Part shown: positions 52,830-61,141 of the stretch, one piece after another | How the letters are laid out: the number at the start of each line of letters is the position of its first letter | How positions within the stretch are numbered: the first letter of the stretch is position 1 | NCBI RefSeq assembly: GCF_044386045.1 | Contig: NZ_JBISCD010000040.1 | Coordinates: 1,860,001 to 1,924,000 of the forward strand | DNA from: Thalassobellus sediminis | GTDB lineage: Bacteria > Bacteroidota > Bacteroidia > Flavobacteriales > Flavobacteriaceae | Length of the DNA stretch: 64,000 bases | Direction of reading: 5' to 3' | Translations under genes and position numbers: made by a program | Notes under the pieces: model-generated | What the model was told of the DNA's origin: nothing | Databases searched by the model: none | What the model saw: the letters and a program-made list of their open reading frames with translations, nothing else

Positions 52830-52975
52830 GCTAAATAACATACTTTTTAGTTCAATGGATTAATTAATTAATATTTGCATTATGTTGTTGGTATAGAGAC
52901 CCTAAATCTACAATCATAATAAAAAAAAGCAAATTGAAAGAAAACCGAGTTTGAGGGAACTCGGTTTTTTTATGC
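52830..52975 (+). ncRNA. Candidate small RNA or attenuated 5' leader of the dipeptidase gene
   Basis: From the predicted start near 52830 to the terminator (52943-52974) there is a ~145-nt unit with a small GTGTG/CATAC hairpin near its 5' end and no usable reading frame. The T-run is longer on the plus strand (seven) than on the minus strand (four), supporting plus-strand transcription. No named RNA family is recognised. Confidence 0.35.
52943..52974 (+). terminator. Rho-independent terminator upstream of the dipeptidase gene
   Basis: ACCGAGTT and AACTCGGT pair over TGAGGG and are followed by six further T. It ends the unit upstream of the dipeptidase gene. Confidence 0.85.
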
Positions 52976-53030
52976 TTTATTTTTGCGTAAAACTATTTTA
53001 TTTAAATTAGCTTACAAACTAATAAGCATT

Positions 53031-53696
53031 ATGCGCTACTTTTTTACATCTTTATTGTTTTTTTATTGCTTTGTTTCGTTTGGACAACTGCCTGATGGGT
53101 TTGTTTATGTAGAGGATATTATACCAGATTTGAAAGTAGAACTAAGGTATAATACATCAAATAACTTTGTAGGTAAGGTTATTGAGGGTTATCAATCTAA
53201 TAAACTCATCTTAACCAAGCAAACGGCTATGGCTTTAAAGCAAGTACATGAAGAGTTACAGGATAATAATTTATGTTTAAAAGTTTATGATGGTTATAGA
53301 CCGCAACAAGCTGTTAATCATTTTATACGTTGGGCAAAAGATTTAAATGATACTATTAATAAGTCTCTTTTTTATCCAGATGTTGCAAAGGAGAATCTTT
53401 TTAAAGAAGAATACATAGCTAGTAGATCTGGTCATAGTAAAGGTAGTACAGTAGATTTAACTATTGTAGATGGTAATACAGGAGAACAGATAGATATGGG
53501 TAGTGCTTATGATTTTTTTGGAGAAGCATCTTGGGTTAATTATGATAACATTACAGATGATCAGAAGGCGAATAGGCAATTGTTACAAAAAATCATGTTG
53601 AAATATGGTTTTAGAAATTACCTAAAAGAATGGTGGCATTTTACTTTAAATGGAGAGCCTTTTCCTAATACTTATTTTGACTTTCCTGTAAAATAG
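53031..53696 (+). CDS. D-alanyl-D-alanine dipeptidase, VanX/DdpX family (M15D)
   Basis: From ATG 53031 the 221-residue protein has a signal peptide (LLFFYCFVSFG). The catalytic set of M15D is present: SGHSKGSTVDLTIVD (the zinc-binding His and Asp) and EWWHFTL (catalytic Glu and third zinc His). The family hydrolyses D-Ala-D-Ala for peptidoglycan turnover or nutrient use. A TTG at 52983 in frame would add 16 residues before the signal peptide and is rejected. It has no van operon neighbours, so resistance is not implied. Confidence 0.9.
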   Translation: MRYFFTSLLFFYCFVSFGQLPDGFVYVEDIIPDLKVELRYNTSNNFVGKVIEGYQSNKLILTKQTAMALKQVHEELQDNNLCLKVYDGYRPQQAVNHFIRWAKDLNDTINKSLFYPDVAKENLFKEEYIASRSGHSKGSTVDLTIVDGNTGEQIDMGSAYDFFGEASWVNYDNITDDQKANRQLLQKIMLKYGFRNYLKEWWHFTLNGEPFPNTYFDFPVK

Positions 53697-53729
53697 CAAA
53701 ACCTGTTCTCCATTAGAAAACAGGTTTTG
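53697..53729. terminator. Bidirectional terminator between dipeptidase and DUF6249 genes
   Basis: CAAAACCTGTT and AACAGGTTTTG form an 11-bp stem with an 11-nt loop, between convergent genes. Confidence 0.85.
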
Positions 53730-53749
53730 TTGTTTTTTAATTGGTGAAA

Positions 53750-54094
53750 TTATTCTTTATCTAAGTTTTTAGTCATATGAAAACCAATAAATAAGCCAAC
53801 ACCTGCCATTAAGAAAATAGATCCTGAGTATGCGATATCTTCTTGAATACCTAAATAATCAAGGATAGAAGCAATAAATATTCCAACACCTATACTCATT
53901 AGCAAAAGTGCCAGGTTTAAAATAAATACTTTCCAAATGGGAGCTGCATGTGTTTTTCCCTTTATAAAAATGCTAGCATCGGCACCTTTTTCAATTAGTG
54001 CTAGTCGTTCTTTATTTCTTGTAGAGAAGTGTAAGTAAAATACTCCGAAAATTGCACCAAATATTATTGGTATGATAATTAATTCTGATCCCAT
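53750..54094 (-). CDS. DUF6249-like small membrane protein
   Basis: The 114-residue protein has three hydrophobic helices (about residues 5-22, 54-76, 86-106) and the segment STRNKERLALIEKGADASIF typical of DUF6249 proteins. It is divergently transcribed from the ECF sigma gene at 54235. Such proteins frequently sit beside ECF sigma genes in Bacteroidota, which suggests a linked but unknown role. Confidence 0.78.
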   Translation of the reverse strand: MGSELIIIPIIFGAIFGVFYLHFSTRNKERLALIEKGADASIFIKGKTHAAPIWKVFILNLALLLMSIGVGIFIASILDYLGIQEDIAYSGSIFLMAGVGLFIGFHMTKNLDKE

Positions 54095-54196
54095 AATTAT
54101 TTGTTTTAATTGATTATTTTTAATGTGTTCATAGCTTATGACGATAGGTTCTTTATTTTGGTTACACTTTTTTTAATTATTTTTTTTCAATATTAA

Positions 54197-54226
54197 TGTA
54201 ACCTTAAATATAATAAAGACGTCTTA
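54197..54226 (+). promoter_or_regulatory. ECF-type promoter before the second sigma factor gene
   Basis: TGTAACC (54197-54203), a 16-nt spacer and CGTCTTA (54220-54226) fit the -35 GTAAC and -10 CGTC pattern of ECF promoters. Transcription would begin near 54232, only a few bases before the ATG at 54235. Confidence 0.6.
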
Positions 54227-54234
54227 CTTTTAAA

Positions 54235-54819
54235 ATGACCACTAACGACCAACATTATATCAACTTAATTATTAATGGAGACACTAATGCATTTAATGTA
54301 TTGGTAGAACGTTATAAGGACTTGGTGTTTACGTTAACCTTAAGAATGTTGAAGAATAGGGAGGAAGCAGAAGAAGTATCTCAAGATACTTTTATTAAGG
54401 TATATAAATCATTAAATAAGTTTAAAGGCGATTCTAAATTTTCAACATGGGTTTATAAAATTGCCTATCGAACGAGTTTAGATAGAATTAAAAAAAATAA
54501 AAAGTATTTAAATGATGTTGCTATTGATGAGTTTACTGAGCATCAATTAAAAACTATCGATAATGCTTTAGATAATTTGGAGCATAAGGAGAGGGAGCAA
54601 GCTATTCAGGATTGTATCGCTTTATTGCCAAGTGATGATAGTTTTTTACTAACTTTATATTATTTTGAAGACCAATCGTTAGAAGAGATTTCTATAACTA
54701 TGGGGCTTACATCTAATAATATTAAAGTGAAATTGTTTAGAAGTAGAAAAAAGTTAGCGTCTATTTTAAAACAACGATTAGAACCAGAAATAATTGAATA
54801 TTATGAAAGAGGCAGATAA
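54235..54819 (+). CDS. ECF-type RNA polymerase sigma factor (second)
   Basis: The 194-residue protein has region 2 (FNVLVERYKDLVFTLTLRML, EAEEVSQDTFIKVYKSLNKF, FSTWVYKIAYRTSLD) and region 4 (ALLPSDDSFLLTLYYFEDQS, LEEISITMGLTSNNIKVKLF). It is longer than the first sigma gene of the window. The following membrane protein gene overlaps it, the usual sigma/anti-sigma arrangement. Autoregulation is suggested by the promoter at 54197. Confidence 0.94.
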   Translation: MTTNDQHYINLIINGDTNAFNVLVERYKDLVFTLTLRMLKNREEAEEVSQDTFIKVYKSLNKFKGDSKFSTWVYKIAYRTSLDRIKKNKKYLNDVAIDEFTEHQLKTIDNALDNLEHKEREQAIQDCIALLPSDDSFLLTLYYFEDQSLEEISITMGLTSNNIKVKLFRSRKKLASILKQRLEPEIIEYYERGR

Positions 54820-55210
54820 GCATTTAGAAAATTTGACTAAAAAAGTAATGAAGGATACGGGGTTAGAAAGTACGTCTTTTGATTTTACTACATCTGTTAT
54901 GTCTCAAGTTGAAGCTTTAAATAGCAGTGCTACAGTATATAAACCTTTAATTTCAAAAACAGGTTGGAGTTTTATTATAGCTTTAATTTTAGCCCTTACA
55001 TTATATTTGATGCTTGGAGTAGAAACTGAATCATCAAGCATCTTTAGTTCTATAGACTTTAGTATATTTTCTAATAATAAAATCACAAATACATTAACAA
55101 GTTATAGAATGCCTAAAACATTTATGTACGCTATTGTTCTTTTTGGAGTGATGCTTTGTATACAAATACCATTACTTAAAAATTATTTTGATAAACGTTA
55201 TGAATCATAA
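54803..55210 (+). CDS. Membrane protein co-translated with the sigma factor, probable anti-sigma factor
   Basis: The 135-residue protein from ATG 54803 has two hydrophobic segments (about 47-68 and 106-126) and no classic zinc site. It overlaps the sigma gene by 17 nt. The N-terminal helical part (KHLENLTKKVMKDTGLE) faces the cytoplasm and could hold the sigma factor. The role is inferred from position. Confidence 0.72.
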   Translation: MKEADKHLENLTKKVMKDTGLESTSFDFTTSVMSQVEALNSSATVYKPLISKTGWSFIIALILALTLYLMLGVETESSSIFSSIDFSIFSNNKITNTLTSYRMPKTFMYAIVLFGVMLCIQIPLLKNYFDKRYES

Positions 55211-55252
55211 AGCATGTAAAGGCTAAATAGCCTAACTTTCTATTAATCTAAA

Positions 55253-56491
55253 CTAGTACCAACGTTTCTTTTTCTTTTTAGAGGCTTCGCTTTTACGTCC
55301 TTTTCTGTGTTTGCTTTTTCCAGGTGTTTTATGAATTTCCTTTTTAGCTTTTGGATCTAAAGGATACGGATGATCTTCAATAACATCTAATTGAATTTGG
55401 ATGAGTTGTTGTATGCTTGTAACATATGCTTTTTCATCTGCAGAACAGAAAGAATAAGAATTACCGTAGCTTCCAGCACGACCTGTTCTACCTATTCTGT
55501 GTACATAGGTTTCTGGTACGTTTGGTAAATCGAAATTAACAACAGCATCTAATTCGTTTATATCAATACCACGTGCAGCAACATCTGTAGCTATTAAGAT
55601 ATTTACATTTTTAACTTTGAAATTCTTTAAAGCTTCTTGCCTTAAATTTTGACTTTTATCTCCATGTAAACTTTCAACTTTATAACCGTTTTTTATAAGT
55701 GTTTGTTCTAGTTTTTCAACACCATATTTAGTGCGTCTAAAAATAAGGATGCTACCTTTTATCGTATTTCGAAGTAGGTGTAAACATAATTCGATTTTGT
55801 TCTGTTTAGGTACATAATACAATACCTGATTAATGTTTTTTGCTGTAGAAGAATTTTGTGCGACTTCAACACGTTCTGGATCGTTTAAAATAGTATTTGC
55901 TAATTGTTCTACTTTAAAAGGAATGGTTGCCGAAAACAATAAAATTTGCTTCTCGTTGGTGCATAAACGCTCAATTTTTTTAACATCGTCTATAAAGCCC
56001 ATGTCTAACATTAAATCGGCTTCATCTAAAACCAAGGTTTCAATATAATCGAGGTTTATAATGTCTTGCTTATGTAAATCAAGCAAACGACCAGGGGTTG
56101 CAATTAAAATATCAACGCCTTTTTTTAAAACATCTATTTGAGGTTCTATAGCAGTTCCACCAAAAACAACTGTAGTTCTTAAATTTGTATAGGTGCTATA
56201 TTTTATAAAATTCTCGTTTATTTGAACCGCTAACTCGCGCGTAGGACTAACAATTAAAGCTTTTATTTTTTTTCCTTTTTTAGACGCGTCTTGTTTGTCG
56301 AACAATAACTGCAAAATAGGAAGTGCAAAAGCAGCTGTTTTTCCTGTGCCTGTTTGGGCAGAAACAATCACATCTTTTTTATGTAATACCGAAGGAATTG
56401 TTTTTTCTTGAACCAATGTTGGGTTATCATATCCAGCTTCAGCAATGGCTCTTAAAATAGGTCTGTTTAATTGTAAGTCTTTAAATGACAT
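55253..56491 (-). CDS. DEAD-box RNA helicase
   Basis: The 412-residue protein has AQTGTGKT (45-52), PTREL, the DEAD box (156-159), SAT, and HRIGRTGRAG, all nine conserved motifs in order. The lysine/arginine-rich C-terminal tail (KSKHRKGRKSEASKKKKKRW) suggests RNA binding. It resembles RhlE-type helicases, acting in ribosome assembly or RNA decay. Confidence 0.94.
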   Translation of the reverse strand: MSFKDLQLNRPILRAIAEAGYDNPTLVQEKTIPSVLHKKDVIVSAQTGTGKTAAFALPILQLLFDKQDASKKGKKIKALIVSPTRELAVQINENFIKYSTYTNLRTTVVFGGTAIEPQIDVLKKGVDILIATPGRLLDLHKQDIINLDYIETLVLDEADLMLDMGFIDDVKKIERLCTNEKQILLFSATIPFKVEQLANTILNDPERVEVAQNSSTAKNINQVLYYVPKQNKIELCLHLLRNTIKGSILIFRRTKYGVEKLEQTLIKNGYKVESLHGDKSQNLRQEALKNFKVKNVNILIATDVAARGIDINELDAVVNFDLPNVPETYVHRIGRTGRAGSYGNSYSFCSADEKAYVTSIQQLIQIQLDVIEDHPYPLDPKAKKEIHKTPGKSKHRKGRKSEASKKKKKRWY

Positions 56492-56529
56492 TTATAAGGT
56501 ATTTGCAGCAAAGATATAACAAACCCAAG

Positions 56530-57165
56530 CTACTTTATATAAGACTTTAATTTATCTCTTTTACTTTGTGGTAATGCGTCATTGTTTAAAATTGAAAGAA
56601 TTAATTCAGAACTTTTTTCTTTTGAAAAGAGTAAGTTAAAAAACTGAAACGTGGTAATACTGTTTTTTGCTTGTTTAACGAGTTTAAAGGTGTCGCCGGA
56701 TTTTACAAAACCTTCTTCTAAAACTCGAACGTAAGTTCCCGAAAAACCATGTTCAATAAATTGTTTAATAGCTTGTTGATTCCCAAACTTCACGCCAAAT
56801 TTAAAGCAAGGTTCACGAGGTTGTGTAACTTGTACTAAAGCATCACCAACTTTATAAATATCACCAATATATAGTTTCGTTTCATCTAACAAATCAATAG
56901 TTAGGTTTTCTCCAAACATGCCCCAATTCCAATCTAAATTAGGATACAAGTTTTTCCAATAATTATATTGGTTTTCTGAAAACAAATAACAGGCTTTAAA
57001 CTCACCACCATGATGTTTTCTATCTGAAACTTCATCGTTTTCAACATCGCTCTTTCCTAGAAATATAGGTTCTGTGGTTGGTGTTTTGTAAATACCTGTG
57101 GTTACTTCTTTTCTATTCCAAATAATAGTGGTTGGTTTTGCTATGTTGGTAGAGGTTATTTTCAA
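56530..57165 (-). CDS. MOSC domain protein
   Basis: The 211-residue protein has DRKHHGGEFKACYLFSENQY, MFGENLTIDLLDETKLYIGD and VQVTQPREPCFKFGVKF, the MOSC (YiiM-like) core with the conserved Cys in EPCFKF. MOSC proteins carry sulfur for molybdenum cofactor or detoxify N-hydroxylated compounds. Confidence 0.88.
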   Translation of the reverse strand: MKITSTNIAKPTTIIWNRKEVTTGIYKTPTTEPIFLGKSDVENDEVSDRKHHGGEFKACYLFSENQYNYWKNLYPNLDWNWGMFGENLTIDLLDETKLYIGDIYKVGDALVQVTQPREPCFKFGVKFGNQQAIKQFIEHGFSGTYVRVLEEGFVKSGDTFKLVKQAKNSITTFQFFNLLFSKEKSSELILSILNNDALPQSKRDKLKSYIK

Positions 57166-57277
57166 AGGTTTGTTTAATGTTTTTGTTTAAGTATGTAATT
57201 TAGTAAAAGAAAACTAACCAGAGAAAAATGCCGTAGCATTCACCATTTGTATAACGAGTTTTACATGGCGTTATTTT

Positions 57278-58357
57278 TTAATATTCCGTAGCTAATTCGG
57301 CTATTTTTCTTGTAATCTTGGTTGGAGAGTTGCAGTCACAATTATTTAATCCAATTACATAAATGTCTAAATCGGGTAAATAAACACCCATGGCTTTGAA
57401 TCCGAAAATAGAACCACCGTGTTCAAAAATTCTATTATTGTTTATAGATTTAATATGCCAACCATAACCATAGTTAATATATTCTCCATTATTCAATGTA
57501 TAATTCGTAAATACTTTTTTAGTTGTTTCTTTATTAATTAAAAGGTTGTTTTTTAATGCTTCTTGCCATTTAAACATATCATTGACCGTAGACATCAATG
57601 AACCAGAGGCATAAGGTAAAGTATAACTAATTTGTCTATTATTAATATAGCCACCTTTATTATGGTACCCTGAAGCTCTATTTTGAATTACATTCCTATG
57701 ACTAGCATATTGTGAAGAGGTCATTCCTGATTTTTTAAAGATTTGTTCCTCAATAAAATCACTATAACTGTGTCCTGTAATTTTTTCAATGATATAACCT
57801 AATATAATATACCCTGAATTATTATATTTAAATTTTTCTCCCGGAATAAAATCAATAGGTTCGTTTTTAAAAAAGTCTATTAACTCTAAAGGTTTTAAAT
57901 CTTGTTTTGAAATTGCATTTAACCCCTTGGTACTTGTGAAATTTTTTATTCCAGAAGTATGAGTTAATAAGTGGTGTACTGTTATTTTGTGTCCATTTGT
58001 AGGGTAGTCAGGAATAAACTTTGTTATTTCATCATTCAAATTAAGTTTCCCTTTTTCTACTAGTATTAGAATTGATATTGCAGTAAATTGTTTTGTCATA
58101 GAACCTATTTCGAAGACATTTTCTGTATGCATTGGAAGATTCAATTCTAGATTTGAAAGACCGAATGCTTTTTTATAAATGATGTTTCCTTTTTTAGAAA
58201 TTAAAAAGGTTGCTCCAGGAGTATTTGGTGGATATTTTTTCTGTAATAAACTATCAATTTTATGTTCTAAAGTTTGTGCATGGATTATAGGTTGAGAACT
58301 AAAAGATAAAACAGTAATTACTATTAATAAGTACTTTAAATAAATTGCTTTTTTCAT
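57278..58357 (-). CDS. Class C beta-lactamase-like serine hydrolase
   Basis: The 359-residue protein has a signal peptide (to about residue 28) and the three active-site motifs of the class C/PBP fold: SxxK at S86-M-T-K89, YxN at Y178-N-N180, and HGG near residue 315. Family members are esterases, D-aminopeptidases or carboxypeptidases, and resistance is not implied. It is probably periplasmic. Confidence 0.9.
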   Translation of the reverse strand: MKKAIYLKYLLIVITVLSFSSQPIIHAQTLEHKIDSLLQKKYPPNTPGATFLISKKGNIIYKKAFGLSNLELNLPMHTENVFEIGSMTKQFTAISILILVEKGKLNLNDEITKFIPDYPTNGHKITVHHLLTHTSGIKNFTSTKGLNAISKQDLKPLELIDFFKNEPIDFIPGEKFKYNNSGYIILGYIIEKITGHSYSDFIEEQIFKKSGMTSSQYASHRNVIQNRASGYHNKGGYINNRQISYTLPYASGSLMSTVNDMFKWQEALKNNLLINKETTKKVFTNYTLNNGEYINYGYGWHIKSINNNRIFEHGGSIFGFKAMGVYLPDLDIYVIGLNNCDCNSPTKITRKIAELATEY

Positions 58358-58445
58358 TTTTTGTAATGTCTAAATATTATTTGCTCGTTGGACGACAAAT
58401 CAAACATTTAGGTTACAAAATATTTCTATTGATGGGACGATTTAG

Positions 58446-59061
58446 TTAAGCAATGTTCTCTAAATCACCTGGAAACGGTCTGTAAGCGTAATATTGTAAT
58501 ACTTCTTCAATTGCTAGTTTTAATGCTTTATTTATAGGTGTGATAACATTGCCCATATTAAAATCTATTTGAGATAATTGCATATAATAATTGGTAAACA
58601 TAGGAACATATAACCCGTTGTTAATTGCTTCCTCGGTGTCTTGGTATAAATTTGGTTGGTTTTCTTTAATGATTTTACAGGTTACTAAACGTTGTTTTCC
58701 ATATTTGTCGTTAGTAGCTGCATAGCCAAAAAGCCTACATATAAGTCCGCGGTATTTGTAATTGTTACAGCGTCCCATAGTACTATCAACTAAGTTAAGC
58801 GGACTGTAAATATGGCAAATAGGTTCACTTTTTGGCGTTTAGTATTCTAAGCGTGTCTTCTGCTTGTTCATTTAAAAACAAATAAAAAGCCCATGGTAAG
58901 AATTCTAAAGGCGAGGCTTCCATAGTTGGGTTGGTACAGCAGTTGCCACAACCTGTTAAGCAGTGTAATTGAGAGTTATTTTGAAATTCTGAAATTTCTA
59001 AATCTAACTTGTTAAATAGCTCTTCAACCAATTTCACCCTGCGCTCTATAGACATATTCAT
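58446..59061 (-). pseudogene. YkgJ-type cysteine-cluster protein gene broken by a frameshift
   Basis: The first part (59061-58825, 78 codons) encodes MNMSIERRVKLVEELFNKLD and a Cys cluster CLTGCGNCC, then stops at TGA (58827-58825). In the next frame the sequence continues without pause: KSEPICHIYSPLNLV, MGRCNNYKYRGLICRLFGY and more, to 58446. The change sits at an A5 run (T5 at 58829-58833 on the plus strand); one base removed would restore a single 204-codon gene. YkgJ proteins bind zinc or iron through these Cys. A sequencing error or a real frameshift mutation are both possible. Confidence 0.75.
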
Positions 59062-59293
59062 TTTTAGTGAATGTACGCTATAACTCTTCGGTTTATTAGG
59101 TTGTATGTTTTTAATTTAAAAAGAGATGTTCTTTAATTAAAGACACGTGATTTAAATTTATCTAAAATCAATAGGAAGCTCTTCATATTACAACAGAATT
59201 CTACTATTTAAAACAGAAGGCTAGATGCTATAATTAACTAGTTTTTCGTAAAGTTTTTGTTCAATGTTTCCATTTTAAAATGAATAGCAACAA

Positions 59294-59323
59294 AAAACCA
59301 CCCTGTTTTCACAAAGTGGTTTT
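59294..59323 (-). terminator. Terminator of the FKBP gene
   Basis: On the minus strand AAAACCAC and GTGGTTTT form an 8-bp stem followed by T, 24 nt after the stop codon at 59348. Confidence 0.75.
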
Positions 59324-59347
59324 GTATATAAGTTATAAATTTATTTT

Positions 59348-59809
59348 TTAATTAACAGAAACTAAATTAACTTCAAAAATAAGAACTGAGCCTCCAGGAA
59401 TGCCATTATAGTTATAGCTTCCATATCCTAAATGAGCAGGAACTAAAAGAATACCACTACCACCTTCATTAAAATAGGTAATACCTTCGGTCCAACCAGA
59501 AATAACACCTTGTAAATTAAATGAAATACCTGCTTCATTACTTTGATCAAAAACAGTTCCATCAAGAAAATAACCTTTATAGGCTACAGTTACGTTATCT
59601 GTAAATGTTGGTTGATCACCAGATCCTTGTTCATCAATAACATAATATAATCCAGTACTGCTTTTTTCCGCAGTTAAATTATTAGCAGTTATATAAGCTT
59701 GAATGTCTTCGTCGTTTTGGACGGTGTAATCTATAGGTTCAGGAATGTCATTATCTTTACTACAAGCTGTAACTAAAATTAGAGCAAATACGATTAAAAT
59801 GTTTTTCAT
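59348..59809 (-). CDS. FKBP-type peptidyl-prolyl isomerase lipoprotein
   Basis: From ATG 59809 the 153-residue protein has a lipobox (LVTACS, Cys16) and the FKBP domain: VTVAYKGYFLDGTVFDQSNE, GVISGWTEGITYFNEGGSG and LVPAHLGYGSYNYNGIPGGS. It catalyses proline isomerisation in the envelope. An in-frame ATG 204 bases earlier would put the start inside the WYL gene and add a cytoplasmic leader before the lipobox, so it is rejected. Confidence 0.9.
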   Translation of the reverse strand: MKNILIVFALILVTACSKDNDIPEPIDYTVQNDEDIQAYITANNLTAEKSSTGLYYVIDEQGSGDQPTFTDNVTVAYKGYFLDGTVFDQSNEAGISFNLQGVISGWTEGITYFNEGGSGILLVPAHLGYGSYNYNGIPGGSVLIFEVNLVSVN

Positions 59810-59834
59810 AAGTTTTTTTCTAGCAAATATAATA

Positions 59835-60527
59835 TTATTTACCATCATAAGGACAGGATTGAAAATAGGTTTGAAGATTAAATTTTCTGTCTTCAAATGT
59901 GTCTGGTAAAATTTTATAATGCTGTATTCTGTCAATTCTAAAAGCGCGATACTCGTTTCGTAAATGGCACCAAGCCATAAGAATCCATTTGTAATTGGTA
60001 GAGTAGAAGGCATAGGGTTCTATTTTTCTAAAGGAAATATTTGGGGCGTCTGCTTTACGATAATTAATTTCTATATAATTGAAGTTTGTAATAGCTAACT
60101 GAATTTCAGAAAGCGCATTGCTAGAAATATTTTCATAATTATTATTGAATACGTGAATTTTGCTATCTAGTAATTCACTTTTCTCTTGAATAGACGTTCT
60201 AAAAACCGACTTTATTTTAGTTAAAGCCTCCTTGAAATCTTCAACAAATGAGGCATCATTGGTTTGATTAACTAAATGTTGAGCAGTAATTAATGCATTA
60301 GCCTGTTTTTCGGTAAACTGAACAGGAGCTACTTGGTAACCTTCCATAAGCGAATATCCTCTGCCTTCAATAGTGGTAACGGGTACGCCTGCTTCTTCTA
60401 GTTTTCTAATGTCTCTATATATCGTTCTGATACTTACGTCAAACTTTTCAGAAAGCTCTGTAGCTGTTAAAAGTCGTTTCGATTTTAACAGGGTAAGTAT
60501 AGATATGAGTCTCGATAATTGCGACAT
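59835..60527 (-). CDS. WYL-domain transcriptional regulator (YafY family)
   Basis: The 230-residue protein from ATG 60527 has an N-terminal helix-turn-helix (RLLTATELSEKFDVSIRTIY), a linker with EGRGYSLMEGYQ, and a WYL-type ligand domain (about 130-225). It should sense nucleic acid or nucleotide signals and control nearby genes, but targets are unknown. It lies upstream of the FKBP gene with about 25 nt between. Confidence 0.88.
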   Translation of the reverse strand: MSQLSRLISILTLLKSKRLLTATELSEKFDVSIRTIYRDIRKLEEAGVPVTTIEGRGYSLMEGYQVAPVQFTEKQANALITAQHLVNQTNDASFVEDFKEALTKIKSVFRTSIQEKSELLDSKIHVFNNNYENISSNALSEIQLAITNFNYIEINYRKADAPNISFRKIEPYAFYSTNYKWILMAWCHLRNEYRAFRIDRIQHYKILPDTFEDRKFNLQTYFQSCPYDGK

Positions 60528-60595
60528 ATAAACAAAGATAGCGAACCGCATTGAATTCGCTATCTATTCGTTTTTTTGATTAATAGTATTTTATA

Positions 60596-60973
60596 TTACA
60601 TCCAAGAATGAAGTGCTATTCTATTGCCTTCGGTATCTGTGAATTGGGCCATAAAACCATTTTCTCCAATATCAGTTTTTGGCATTAGTATTTTACCGCC
60701 AGCAGCTTCAACTTTGCTTAACGATACGCTTAAATCTTCGCCACCGTTTAAATACAGAGTAGGTCCATCGGTTGTAGGGGTTTGACCTTCGGCTTCAATA
60801 AGTCCACCACCAACACCATTGCTGTCATTATCATAAGGAAACATGCCGTATTTTATGTTTTGATCTGGCATATGATGATCGGCAATTTCAATGTTTAATA
60901 AGGTGTTGTAAAAACCTTTTGCTCTTTCGTAATTTTTTACTGGAATTTCAAACCAGTTGATTGCATTTTTCAT
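60596..60973 (-). CDS. VOC (glyoxalase-like) family protein
   Basis: The 125-residue protein begins with INWFEIPVKNYERAKGFYNT and has repeated beta-alpha-beta-beta-beta units with GGKILMPKTDIGENGFMAQF and DTEGNRIALHS. VOC proteins bind a metal and act on small carbonyl or lactone compounds; the substrate is unknown. The name glyoxalase is not implied. Confidence 0.87.
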   Translation of the reverse strand: MKNAINWFEIPVKNYERAKGFYNTLLNIEIADHHMPDQNIKYGMFPYDNDSNGVGGGLIEAEGQTPTTDGPTLYLNGGEDLSVSLSKVEAAGGKILMPKTDIGENGFMAQFTDTEGNRIALHSWM

Positions 60974-61141
60974 TTTTTAAATTGATTTAATTGTTAAACT
61001 TGAATGCAAATTTATTCGCCTTTGTGACGAAATATGTCAGGGGTGTTTTTTAGTTTGAAATTTTTTTAATCTTTAATAAAGAAAGGTTTATTTAGATATC
61101 AGGTTGAGTCTTTCGAATGTGCTCAAAGAGGTAAATTGTTT

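Larger units (their letters stand above)
52508..53030. other. 523-nt regulatory region with ATCG motif cluster and a possible small RNA or leader
   Basis: The left part holds repeated TTTCATCG/CGATGTTT/AATCG motifs (52587-52800). The right part holds a -7 element (52816-52823) and a strong terminator (52943-52974) with no start codon followed by an open frame between them. The dipeptidase gene starts 57 nt after the terminator. Confidence 0.6.

Noticed and set aside
52983..53030. TTG start of the dipeptidase 16 codons upstream
   Set aside because: It would put extra residues in front of a well-formed signal peptide that begins at the ATG at 53031.
53031..53696. Dipeptidase as a vancomycin-resistance gene
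   Set aside because: VanX-type dipeptidases are common housekeeping enzymes, and no vanH, vanA, vanR or vanS neighbour is present.
57190..57275. Possible recombination site or repeat between MOSC and serine hydrolase genes
   Set aside because: No inverted arms or second copy in the window could be found.
59810..60013. Longer FKBP protein from an ATG inside the WYL gene
   Set aside because: The lipoprotein signal starts at 59809; the upstream part overlaps the WYL coding sequence and has no domain.
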